A stretch of DNA of 34,833 bases. It comes from Flavobacteriales bacterium. Its GTDB lineage: Bacteria; Bacteroidota; Bacteroidia; Flavobacteriales_D; Parvicellaceae. The stretch is from assembly GCA_020631555.1 (NCBI GenBank), contig JAHDGY010000022.1, positions 1-34,833 of the forward strand. The letters are read 5' to 3'. Both the position numbers and the translations under genes were made by a program. The notes beneath the pieces were generated by a model that ran no database searches, was not told where the DNA came from, and saw only the letters and a program-made list of their open reading frames with translations. Positions 9,301 through 18,000 of this stretch are shown here, one piece after another; the first letter of the stretch is position 1, and each line of letters begins with the position of its first letter.

Positions 9301-10505
9301 GCTGCTGAAATTTTAGCAATTTGCTGAGCCGCTTGTTGGGCAATTAAAGCGCTGGTGACTTCTTGATGCTGTTGGACTCTAGCTAAATCTGTATCAATTT
9401 TTTGCTGAATATTCTGAACGGTAGTTTCCTTCGTTTGATTGAATTGATCTAACAGCGCTTGTTGTTCCGCAATTTTCTCCTCCTCTGACCTTGGGTCGCT
9501 TGCGTTTTCTGCAATTGCCGCTGAAGATGGTTGCTGATCTCCCATCGCTCGAATTGTCGCTACACCATCGTCAACAGGTAGTTCAGGCATTGATTCCAAA
9601 CGCATACCTTCCATCAACGGTTTGCCTTCCTTCACTTTTTCGTCTCTGTTATTATCTCTTTTTATTTCCCCTTTAGGAGGCTCTGCCGAGGATTGCTGAA
9701 CCACAGCACGGTTTTCAGGAGCTTCGCCTTGCTCCTCATTAATCTCTTTCAATTCACCAATTGGCTCGGCATTTTCTGGCTCCGATTTGGGTTCCAGAAT
9801 AGTCGGTTCTCCTTCTTTAATGTTCGCCTTCACAGGAACTTCAGACCCTGCTTTATCGGTCTCTTTGACAACCTGGTCCTCTAATCCTCGGCGGCTTTCT
9901 TGTTTAAACTGTTCAGGAGTTCTTTCTCCATCACGATCTATTGGTTTGAAAAACGGATCGCCAGTGGGAGCCGAAGAATTAACTTCTGATCCAGCACCTT
10001 CAGCATTAGAAGTCCCTTCTGGTGCATTTTCTTGTGAGGTTTGGGTTTCCTCTTCCAATTGCACCTCATCTTCGGTTTGTTCTAGCTCTGCAGACAACTG
10101 CACAGCCTGACCGTTTGTGGCGGCACTTCCATTTACCACAGGAATGCCTTGCGGCACGTTAACATCAGAATTGCCAAAATCACTTGATCCAGATTGATTG
10201 AGTTCCGGAGATTCAGAATATTCTAATTCACTAACGTCTTCCGATTCATTTGACTCACCATCATCGACTGATTGAGTCTGAACGGTTGGAGCGAAAAAAA
10301 TTGATCCACCAAAAAACGAGAGCTTTTCAGCTGATTGGACCTGCTCAGTTTCTTGTTCCGTTAAGCTTTGCTCTCCAGAATTTTCTGTAGTCTCTTCCGA
10401 TTTTGTTGCCGCATGCTTTGCCTGCATTCCAAAGAAACTTTCACCTTGTTGGGTGTGATCAAACCCAGCATTTGGCCTTTGCTTATTTTCGGTAGACTGC
10501 TTCAT
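6369..10505 (-). CDS. Giant coiled-coil/membrane protein, probable eCIS cargo
   Basis: This 1378-aa protein has no family I can name with certainty. Residues 1-330 are acidic, low-complexity and probably disordered, and carry two SFFG motifs (23-26 and 63-66). The second lies in SFFGGSIFFAPTVQTQ, which resembles the N-terminus of the DUF4157 protein nearby. Residues 340-810 are Gln/Ala-rich long helices or coiled coils. Residues 825-880 contain a double hydrophobic segment (IVMLIIIIAVAAILVAAG and ALLVIGAVLLAGMFIWALA). A stretch near 895-920 (GITNRDIASGDDL) recalls linker regions of polymorphic toxins. The rest is charged helices with a compact block near 1170-1290 (KPYSHIRDLQNAHDALVN) that could be a toxin domain. 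The position among cargo genes and the shared N-terminal motif suggest an injected effector. This is inference. Confidence 0.7.
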   Translation of the reverse strand: MKQSTENKQRPNAGFDHTQQGESFFGMQAKHAATKSEETTENSGEQSLTEQETEQVQSAEKLSFFGGSIFFAPTVQTQSVDDGESNESEDVSELEYSESPELNQSGSSDFGNSDVNVPQGIPVVNGSAATNGQAVQLSAELEQTEDEVQLEEETQTSQENAPEGTSNAEGAGSEVNSSAPTGDPFFKPIDRDGERTPEQFKQESRRGLEDQVVKETDKAGSEVPVKANIKEGEPTILEPKSEPENAEPIGELKEINEEQGEAPENRAVVQQSSAEPPKGEIKRDNNRDEKVKEGKPLMEGMRLESMPELPVDDGVATIRAMGDQQPSSAAIAENASDPRSEEEKIAEQQALLDQFNQTKETTVQNIQQKIDTDLARVQQHQEVTSALIAQQAAQQIAKISAAIGEQRQTLEQGYEQTRQTLQVNKEAEFVRLEAVRTDKIAMLNTEMEARRTSFNAFVDEQTNMPTVNATNEANRADAELEAAAQQAIAEGETVAGRHPKSGDGHPEARSSVRRIARESAQDMRNSTATIRQDLLSTAANFNGGFERYRTDISQQITNSTQELTGSINEGIENFRSVIDNAYQSVITSLATKEEQELQQLNQLEQTQIASVEESKQTGLQLVAEASGRTIQEIQDKGRYGIEMATQLGQSINNVLTPGDGTPILSAVREVQQGSVAQMLSIGQDAIAQLDAITNQGIQAFDRVVQSNLQSNSEIGNKTTQQARQLVATSAQQRQQSLSDLAVKMDESFGSLQASMDQLRTEALMGIDEAIEERKGKILEANAQFLTELIAQNDENIATAKQPLTDPLFSRLWSAADRETASWWEGAIAAIGDFIVMLIIIIAVAAILVAAGVFSSITGALLVIGAVLLAGMFIWALASRIWNGNGWMSLPLAISDTLGITMIYQGITNRDIASGDDLGMNTFDRWYSGTSGTLQFVTILLAVKSKIPILRGLRMPRVLTEGPVGRALNRGVEWVEGVGRNTRARRNGGNTPEELPIGDRFINWVRGLFNRRNAEEPIPDENQGDRTNESEGNNRRSNKEEYVRELATQKAQAEAQAEAVQRKVTEVQETINRRNQANDAQGDFGDVLQKTQEQLTLKQQELARIRQEIANAESQNRVGRLRERLRELEGEVDALRTQVTGSHGMRRETADALETMEKLKHDPLGDVNSEAGKNHYNASRIEARNEPLMKNGEVVLRPDGKPYSHIRDLQNAHDALVNVRRAIEFELNNPTESLTNRGADILFERLSEVNRLINRVHGFLSEIGWPPSRPHRWVEGPDGRWVGEGDVAVLRPRMQTKIEAEVSRADATQRSISRLRNRETMTELMGRRRGLLDRLQELETQLEAATTETQVRNVEGLLNRVGEDIRQLEFDIFQAQFGN

Positions 10506-10560
10506 TCTTTTATTTCAATGCAAACTTGATATTCCTTCTCCCAAATCATTCCCAATCTCT

Positions 10561-10603
10561 TTCACCAAATCACCCGAATCACCCAAATCACTCGAATCAC
10601 CCT
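10561..10603 (+). repeat. GGGTGATT-type tandem repeat at gene end
   Basis: On the minus strand, units of the form (T/C)(T/C)GGGTGATT repeat about four times with drift. They begin inside the last codons of the 83-aa gene and supply its TGA stop. Similar arrays lie at 445-475, 5697-5707, 6358-6370, 14281-14308 and 26946-26955. Confidence 0.65.
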
Positions 10604-10848
10604 CCGGTACAAGCTGCACATCCGCACTGCGCACCACCGGTATGTTTAGAACCACTAACTTGATCTCCGATAGGGTTTTCCGGTTTCATTTGCACATGAT
10701 CTTTATCGCCGCATTTCTGAATTTCCGGACCCGCAAACCCTGAAGATCCGCCCAAATTCGCCCTTGCCGGCACACCCAAAAAATTGCCATATTCCGCTTG
10801 ATCGGAACGGGTCGGTGGACTTGCCTGATTTTCAAATGCTCTACTCAT
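10597..10848 (-). CDS. Small Cys-rich hypothetical protein
   Basis: This 83-aa protein has no recognised family. It is hydrophilic and Gly/Pro-rich, without a signal peptide or membrane segment. The C-terminus carries a CGCAAC cluster (CxCxxC), with another Cys earlier (KCGDKDHV), so metal binding or disulfide formation is possible. It starts 15 bp after the lipoprotein stop, so it is probably co-transcribed with the cargo genes. A middle stretch (GFAGPEIQK) weakly recalls the FFxPTVQT motif of the two large cargo candidates, but the match is too loose to rely on. Confidence 0.6.
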   Translation of the reverse strand: MSRAFENQASPPTRSDQAEYGNFLGVPARANLGGSSGFAGPEIQKCGDKDHVQMKPENPIGDQVSGSKHTGGAQCGCAACTGG

Positions 10849-10863
10849 GGTTCATTTTTATTG

Positions 10864-11229
10864 TTATTCGGAAATAGTTAAGGTGTAATTTGCCCGGTAA
10901 TCGGTAAGCCATTCTAACTTCCACAGTTCCCTATTGACATACTCAGTAGAATCTTGCTGGCCAGACTTGGATAAATGAATATGTTGGAACATTGGCATCC
11001 CGCTATTGCAAATATCGATTCTAGGATCTCCAACGCTTTTTTGGACGTGGATAACCTCTAGCTTTCCGGCATCAACAGTCAGCGTGGAGTCTTTGCCCAA
11101 CACCGAATAATTCACCAAAATTTCATTTTGGGTTTTGTTATCAATTTGAAAGGTGTAGACTCTCAATGTGTCGCAAGCACCAAGAATTACGATGCTCAAC
11201 AACGGAATGATCCAATTTAATTTCTTCAT
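10864..11229 (-). CDS. Predicted lipoprotein of unknown function
   Basis: This 121-aa protein has a classic lipoprotein signal: a KK N-region, a hydrophobic core, and the lipobox LGAC with Cys19 as the lipidated residue. The mature part (about 100 aa) looks beta-rich (LRVYTFQIDN, EILVNYSVLG, YTLTISE) and would be anchored to the inner or outer membrane. The start lies only 3 bp after the stop of the DUF4157 gene, which implies translational coupling. That placement suggests a partner of the DUF4157 protein, for example a self-protection or release factor, but no family supports this. Confidence 0.75.
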   Translation of the reverse strand: MKKLNWIIPLLSIVILGACDTLRVYTFQIDNKTQNEILVNYSVLGKDSTLTVDAGKLEVIHVQKSVGDPRIDICNSGMPMFQHIHLSKSGQQDSTEYVNRELWKLEWLTDYRANYTLTISE

Positions 11230-11232
11230 AGT

Positions 11233-13140
11233 TTAATATTCTCCGCGTTGCGCTTGATCTCTCATTCTAATGTAATCACTAGCATACGGCGTATATCTTG
11301 CGTCATTATTTCCAGATAAAACATAGAAGTAATAATGCTTTAGTATATCCCCCTGTTGTTCTCGATTAAAGTCGCTAAAGTTCTTCCCCGCAAGCCCTGC
11401 CCCATCCCCGTATCCGTAGCCAGTTGTTGCCTGCGAGTGGATGGCCTCACCAAGATACTGCGTTCCAACATGTTCGTATTGTGCCACATGAACCAATTCA
11501 TGAATCAGCCAAGCCATATCCCACGATCCGGCCGTGGCGTTAATCTCGCGATTAAAGTTGATGGTATGCCACAGCGTAACTCCCATTCCATCTGCGTTTT
11601 GAAAAAATGCTCCAATCATAGAAATCAGGGACATTTCATCTATTCTTACTTGCCAATAACTAATTGAATTACCAAATACACGCTGGGCCTCCGCTTGTTC
11701 ACCTGAGGTTAGTGTTCGGGTATTAAACTTAACGATGTTAAACAACAGCGTCATTATCTCTCCAAAGCCCACTAAATCCAATAACTTAGCAACCAATCGA
11801 AGTACCCATGCCGATCCATCCCATAGTCCACGACCAATCCACCTGGCAATTCCCCAGACACCCTGCGCTGCCCAAATTACTGCACCACTCAATCCTTCCC
11901 AGCCCCATTTAGCCAAACCTACAACGCCATCTCCCAACCATGAAAAAGCATCACCAATACCTTCCCAGAATCCACTAAAATCTCCTTGCAATAAACGATA
12001 CGCCCAAGTTCCTCCGCCTTGCAAACCACGCCAAATCCAACTAAAAAATCCAGTGATCCCGCTCGCAGCCCATCCTAAAACACCGGTGACAGCATCCCAG
12101 ATGTGCCCCAAAGCCCCCGTGAATCCATCCCATAGCCATGACACAACTCCTACAATACCACTACCTACGTGCTGCAATAAGCGCCAAACTCTTTCCGGAA
12201 GCATCGTTGCGAAATCCCAAACCCATGCGCCAGCTGATTTCAACACATCCCATCCCCAGCCTGCAATGGATTGGATTCCTCCCCAAGCTGCTGATGCGGC
12301 ATTACCAATGGCACTTCCTATTCCGGTAATTCCGTCCCAAATCTCTCCCCAGAAACCTTGAACATTATCTCCTGTTCGATATATTTCTTTAGAATCTTCC
12401 TTTTTCTGCACCATCCCTTTTTGCTGAATGGTGTGAGTAAGTTCATGGGCTATTAAATGTTGCCCCTCTTTCGTTTTGGGGTTATACTGCCCTTTGTTAA
12501 AATAAATATCGTTTCCATGTGCAAATGCCTTGGCGCCTACTTGCTTGTTCATGGACTCTGCATTGGCATCTGTATGAATGTTAATGTGGCCAAAGTCAGC
12601 TCCAAAACCAGATTCCATTTGTTGTCTAACGGGTCCATTTAACTTCTGCCCGGTTCCTGTGGAACTCTTTAACTTGGACTCAAATGAAGGCGTTACTTGA
12701 CGGGAAGCTTCCTTAGCCTGAACGGATTCTTCCTCTTCTTCACCTTTGGCTTGCAGTGCCTCCTCTTCTTCCTCTTCGCCCTTCATCTGCATAGCCTCTT
12801 CATCACCCAATTCCTCTACCTTGGCTTGGAGAGATTCTTCTTGTTCCAATTCGGGTTTCAATTGCATTAACGGTGTTACCGATTCCGCTAGTGGATGATC
12901 TGGGTGATTTGGCTTCTGCTGCAGTTCTTCTTCAACCGAATCACCCAATCCTTTGGTCATCACAGCATCAGGTCCTTGACCGCCAGCCATTATCTGATCT
13001 GCCATGGCATCCGCTTCTTGCTCGTATCTGTCGTTGGGTTGGCCTACTTTCAATTTCGTTTGAACCGTGGGACCAAAAAAGGAACCCGATCGGTTTGAAC
13101 TGCTTGATTTATCGTCATTTTTACGTCTACGAAATCCCAT
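11233..13140 (-). CDS. eCIS-core DUF4157 protein with Trp-rich region and second HExxH domain (probable effector)
   Basis: This 635-aa protein is probably loaded into the injection particle. The N-terminus has SFFGPTVQTKLKVGQPND (19-36), typical of Bacteroidota DUF4157 proteins, then acidic QAKGEEEEE-type repeats (about 105-143). The DUF4157 (eCIS core) domain spans about 155-245 and carries HELTH (232-236). Residues 263-445 are a Gly/Trp-rich amphipathic region with 24 Trp, resembling tandem membrane-active helices. The C-terminal domain (about 476-635) has a second zinc-peptidase-like motif, HELVH (547-551). Glu594 in NREQQGD may be a third ligand. DUF4157 domains are established markers of eCIS loci and associated toxins. 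The specific activity of the C-terminal domain is inferred from the motif only. Confidence 0.85.
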   Translation of the reverse strand: MGFRRRKNDDKSSSSNRSGSFFGPTVQTKLKVGQPNDRYEQEADAMADQIMAGGQGPDAVMTKGLGDSVEEELQQKPNHPDHPLAESVTPLMQLKPELEQEESLQAKVEELGDEEAMQMKGEEEEEEALQAKGEEEEESVQAKEASRQVTPSFESKLKSSTGTGQKLNGPVRQQMESGFGADFGHINIHTDANAESMNKQVGAKAFAHGNDIYFNKGQYNPKTKEGQHLIAHELTHTIQQKGMVQKKEDSKEIYRTGDNVQGFWGEIWDGITGIGSAIGNAASAAWGGIQSIAGWGWDVLKSAGAWVWDFATMLPERVWRLLQHVGSGIVGVVSWLWDGFTGALGHIWDAVTGVLGWAASGITGFFSWIWRGLQGGGTWAYRLLQGDFSGFWEGIGDAFSWLGDGVVGLAKWGWEGLSGAVIWAAQGVWGIARWIGRGLWDGSAWVLRLVAKLLDLVGFGEIMTLLFNIVKFNTRTLTSGEQAEAQRVFGNSISYWQVRIDEMSLISMIGAFFQNADGMGVTLWHTINFNREINATAGSWDMAWLIHELVHVAQYEHVGTQYLGEAIHSQATTGYGYGDGAGLAGKNFSDFNREQQGDILKHYYFYVLSGNNDARYTPYASDYIRMRDQAQRGEY

Positions 13141-13155
13141 ATAATCTCCTTTCGT

Positions 13156-15009
13156 TTACCATTCAATGAATATTAATTGCTCTCGCCATGGAACCTTGAC
13201 CATTCCAATTGTCCAGGGTAATTTATCCAATAACAGGTCATAGGCATTTCGTTCAAAAGTGATTCTCATCACTTGATCCTCCATTAAAATTTTCGCCGGG
13301 CGTTTCAAAAACCCATTTTGTAAAAATGGGATCGAGTTTGACTTCAGGGCTTTCCAATGCTCCAATGTAGCTTTTAAAACGTTGTCCGCCTCTTCCTTAA
13401 CGACCTCTGGCAATGACAAATCTCTTTTAAGGGTGTCTTCCTCTGAAAGTCCGCACAAAAACTTTTCAAAAGTCATTTCATGTTCCATTGCACATTCCTC
13501 GCCAGTAGCCAAGTAATGCAAAAGATGACACGTCATTTCAGGATCCACCAACAACCCATTAGGCTCCAACAATTCCAACTTTTTCAACATTGTCTTGAAA
13601 AATGGATGCAATAGAATAACACCAGCATTATCTGCATAGAATGCAGCATCCTGCACATTATCGCCTTCCTTTCTAGTTGGTGTTTCTATGGGTAAAATGT
13701 TTGGCAAAGTACTTTCTGCATCTACAATACCATTAGATTCTTTACTAGATATTGTATCCCTAATATCTTTGGAAATTTCCGAATTGGAACCAACCTTGAG
13801 TGAAGAATCAAGCATTTGACCAATTTTAGTTTGCACAGTATCCAACGCTTGAACCATTTGTTCAGCAGCTTGATTAGACGCCCCAGAAAGTTGAAGAACT
13901 CTTCCTAGATCAGACCAAACCTCAGTATTCTCTTCACTAAGAAACTGATTCCATCGGGTAATTCCGAGTACGTTCTGTAGAATTAAAAGAATCTGACCAA
14001 GTGAACTTCTTCCGTTAATTAAACGCTTAATCGTTTCAGACTTAATTCGAGATTTTAAACCTTCCTTCGACAAACCTGGATTTAATGCTGTCGGAATTTT
14101 CGGCTGACCTGAATGCCGGTAGGATTCATTTAGCCTTATCTCATCTGCATTAGATTTGATAACCTTGCCGGTTGGCTCAAGATTGTTTTTTGAAGAACCT
14201 TTTGCGGCAAAGACTAGATTTTTCAGACCACCCAAATCGGGCATATCATCCAGATTATTAGACCGATGTTGTTTTGAATCGCCCAAATCACCCAAATCAC
14301 CCAAACCGGCCAACTCAAAAGCCAACCACCAGGCCTCCTTCCGAGTAAACCATTTCAATGAACTAACCAACGAAGGATTTATTGAAGCCACAGTTATACA
14401 ACCCAAAACTTCACCAACCACCTTATCCGAAAATTGTTCGATGACTCGACTTCGAATAGTATGATTGGTTCGATTGTCGCTGTAAAACTTTCTAACCAAT
14501 TCTCTATTACTTTGAATCGTTTTCTGAACATCCGTTTCTTCCAACAATTGCGACAACTCTGAACTCTCAGAGATCCACCACGCTCTGCTACCGTGACGCA
14601 GGAAGTAAAGCAATGCCTCTATTTTCCTGCTTTGTGGTGAAAGCAGCTGCGTATTAGTTTTATTGCGGGTCGATTCGATCGACGAATCGACCCGGAGATC
14701 AAAGCTTTCAAAAGCTTCTTCCAATTGTTGTTCAACTTGCCCAACCAATTCGGATTCAAATATTTTGCGCGAATTCAAGGCTGTGAGCTCGAATTTTTCC
14801 AAATCCAATTGAATCGAACATTTGTCCATCCGCACAGTACTGTCTGCGAGCTTGGTTTCGAATTTGGCAAAATAATCCTCTAAATAGCCCAAAACAAAAT
14901 CCTGTACAAACTCACCGGCATTGCGCTGAATTTCACGTGCGCTGTACTCTTCTTTAGTATCTACTTCAAGAAAAACCTTTTCGATTGTATGTTTGCTCGC
15001 AGCGCTCAC
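13156..15009 (-). CDS. Contractile injection system tape-measure protein (Afp14-like)
   Basis: This 617-aa protein matches the contractile-injection-system tape-measure family found next to Afp12-like genes, thought to set tube length. The conserved N-terminal block (HTIEKVFLEVDT, EFVQDFVLGYLEDYF) covers about residues 6-70. The C-terminal block begins with NAGVILLHPFFKTMLKKLEL (near 465) and ends in PWTIGMVKVPWREQLIFIEW, a typical family ending. The middle is variable and contains GLGDLGDLGDS (near 235-243), encoded by the same GGTGATTTG units that recur between genes in this window. It follows the 1752-aa gene by 23 bp and precedes the cargo genes by 15 bp. An AAA+ ATPase gene often found near this position is absent. 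Confidence 0.85.
   Translation of the reverse strand: MSAASKHTIEKVFLEVDTKEEYSAREIQRNAGEFVQDFVLGYLEDYFAKFETKLADSTVRMDKCSIQLDLEKFELTALNSRKIFESELVGQVEQQLEEAFESFDLRVDSSIESTRNKTNTQLLSPQSRKIEALLYFLRHGSRAWWISESSELSQLLEETDVQKTIQSNRELVRKFYSDNRTNHTIRSRVIEQFSDKVVGEVLGCITVASINPSLVSSLKWFTRKEAWWLAFELAGLGDLGDLGDSKQHRSNNLDDMPDLGGLKNLVFAAKGSSKNNLEPTGKVIKSNADEIRLNESYRHSGQPKIPTALNPGLSKEGLKSRIKSETIKRLINGRSSLGQILLILQNVLGITRWNQFLSEENTEVWSDLGRVLQLSGASNQAAEQMVQALDTVQTKIGQMLDSSLKVGSNSEISKDIRDTISSKESNGIVDAESTLPNILPIETPTRKEGDNVQDAAFYADNAGVILLHPFFKTMLKKLELLEPNGLLVDPEMTCHLLHYLATGEECAMEHEMTFEKFLCGLSEEDTLKRDLSLPEVVKEEADNVLKATLEHWKALKSNSIPFLQNGFLKRPAKILMEDQVMRITFERNAYDLLLDKLPWTIGMVKVPWREQLIFIEW
14281..14308 (+). repeat. Coding copy of the GGTGATTTG repeat
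   Basis: Three in-frame 9-bp units (minus strand GGTGATTTG) encode GDLGDLGD inside the tape-measure gene. Unit length is a multiple of three, so the frame is kept. The sequence matches the intergenic arrays at gene ends. Confidence 0.65.
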
Positions 15010-15032
15010 GGGATTTTACCGTTAACTTATTA

Positions 15033-18000
15033 TCACATCGATTGATAAATATTTTGAGTAATAAACATCAATGTATACCACGGCTCTGTAGCTATATCCC
15101 TATCGTCAAGAACTTGACCAATTAGATTTCGTAATCTACTGTCCTGATCCATTGGAACTTTCATATTTCGGAAAGAATTCTCTTTCTGAGCATCGAAATG
15201 TGATTTCAAAAGACTACTAACCTGCAATATTTTAGCATGTCCAAGAGATTCTTCTGACTGACATCTAATCAACCCCACAAAAGTTTTCAGCAAAATTTCA
15301 TAAACGTCAACCAAAACTTGAACTCTATCGTGACGATTGGCAGCTTTTGAAGTTCTTATAGCCTTGTGGACTGCCGTAAATAAATGCTCAAAGTGATCCG
15401 GCAATTGATCGTTTCTACTACCAGTAGTTGCCCCTAGCGTATCTTTTTCAAAATGTCCAAGGAACGATTTTACTTCATCTACTGTAGCATTCTGGCCAGC
15501 AGTCAAAATGGCTTTGTTCTGCTCAACCAAAGCATCTAGCGAATTCATATCTGCTTTAAGCATTTTGGTGACAATATTGACGCACCCTACCGTATCGCCC
15601 CCCTCGGTTCTACCGGGTTCAGGACGTGTCGGTCTATCGCCATCTGGAGCCTCAACAATTACATCGATTCCGCCTCCACCACCACCTGGGCCGTCATTTG
15701 GGTTTATTTCATCTCCGTGGATTGGAAACTTTTTCCTTATCGTGGTTGAACCGCAAATATTCGTCACGATGGCTTCTACCGTTACAGTCATTCCGCTCTT
15801 AAAGCCATACGCCTGCGTAGAATCCACATACACCTGACCTTCACGAGTATCTACAAGATGTAGGTTACGATATATTTTCCATTGTATACTAACCTTTCCA
15901 GCATCTGGATGAACACCAACAGCAAAGTGAAGTTTCTTCGGAGTTGCGGATCCAAGAATACCACCTTGTGGTTCCCTAAGAACAACCACGGTAAGTGCCA
16001 GTTTACCATTTACGGTAATTTGATGATTACCGACTCCAGCTTGCGAGGGAGAAAACTTACTCTCTCCTACCACACCAGGTCCAGCAATACTTGGAGTTGC
16101 AAACTGCGGTTTAATTTCAAACGGATAATGTTTGGTATCCTTGTGGCAATACTCCAGCGGACTTAACCCAATTGTTGCTTCAATCCTTCGTTTGTAAGTA
16201 ATAGTTTGAACAGTGCTTCCACATTTGTTGCTAACAGTAACGGTTGCTAACAACTCTTTCCAAACCTCATTCTGAATTTCAGAAAACAACACCGTAGCCG
16301 CTGCCGATCCACTAATTGGAGGTCTTAATTCAGCACCATTTGCCTTGTTGGTAAACCTCCAAACAATATTGTGACTTATGGTATTTGCAATTCCAGCTTT
16401 AAACGTAATTCCGGTTTGAGTTTCCGCCATTTTGGTTACCACCTTCGGCTTTCCATTTACGGTAATTGATAGAGAAGGGACCCCATTGACAGATATTGAA
16501 TGGATACCCAATCCAGCTGCCGCTGGACTAAATCGTGGTGGGTTAGAACTAACTCCGGGACCTGTAATTTCAGGATCAGAACTGTAACCTTTTACTACAA
16601 ATAATGCGTCCTTCTTGTCTTCCACACAGAAGTAACTTTTTGCTATTGTAACAGAAGGATCTTCTAAATGTGGAACCTTCATTTTCTTTTTATGAATCGC
16701 AGAACCACAACCATTCGTAACGCGTAATTTGACAACTAAAAATTCCACATTCGTTTTACGGCCCAATTTGGCAAGATTTTTAAGCGGTACGACCGGCGAT
16801 TCTCCTTCGTACTGCAATATGGCTTCGCCACCTCCAAAAATCATCCATTGATGGGTATCGGCAAACTCCGCGTTGGAATCGAACTGCATGTTTTCTTCAA
16901 ATTCGTGCCAAGTTATTTCTGTAAGCTTAGGTCTCGGACTTACGGTAATCGTGGCAATCGGTTGCCCCGCCAATGTAATCGGATAATTTCCAGGGCCAAC
17001 TGAAGGATCGAAATGTTTCTTGTCAGTGGTTACCCCTTTACCTTCAATATTTGGATTGCCCGGAGGTACAATAGTGAAGGGATAAGGCTTGCTATTTTCG
17101 CAGAATGTCGTTTTGTCAATCGATACTTGGAAACCTACAAATTGAATTTCGCGCCGGATTACCGCCGGACAAGAACCATTAGCAGGAGTTACAGTTAATG
17201 TAACAGTGGCCTTGTTGCCACTTGTTAATGGCAACTTGTAAGTGTGGGTTGGAGTCTGGTCTCTCACAACCGGTGAACCATCTCCAAAGTTCCATTCGTA
17301 TTTATGACCAGCTTGAATATCTCCCTGTGGTACAAAAGTAAACGTAGTTTGACTCGTTGGTTCGTCCGGAACCTCAAACGAAATTTGAATAGCCTTTCTT
17401 AGAATTAAACGGGCATTCGTGTACTGATCATTTACGGTGAACTCAATAATTTTATCAAAACTATCTTCCGCAACTTTGTTTGGATCTATTAACAATTTAG
17501 TACCGACAATGGTTAGTCCAATCACCGGCTTTGAAGTTCGGATGACCCCATCCAGTGGCGAAACTGCCATCTCCAATGTTTTGACCTCGCCTTCTTCCGG
17601 AAGGCAAACTGTATCGGTCGGTAGCGTGAGGTAGATTTTTTGTGTCGGCACAATGAAATTGATTGGTTCGCAATCAGAACGAAACATATAAGGCAATGCA
17701 AAATCTGCAATTACAACACCTTCAGGAATTGACGAGGATTTAATGCTTATACCATCTTCGGGTCGAATGAATAGTTCATCGCTGAATTTGTCCGGAATAA
17801 ACTTAGTACTCGCCTGATGAGATTTCAATACGTATACCATCACGAATGTGCCCCCGGGTTTTACACCAGCATGATGTTCCAAGCCCGGATGCTTTTGTGC
17901 AAAATTCGCAAAGACGATCCGCTCCAAAATCGCTGCTTTTCGCTCCTCAATCTCTTTAAGTAAAACTTCCAACTTCTTGGCACTGCAACACACATTGGAA

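Noticed and set aside
11735-12361. 208-codon rightward open frame opposite the DUF4157 gene
   Set aside because: It is the antisense reading of the Trp/Gly-rich region, which gives a Pro/Ser/His-rich translation typical of a shadow frame.
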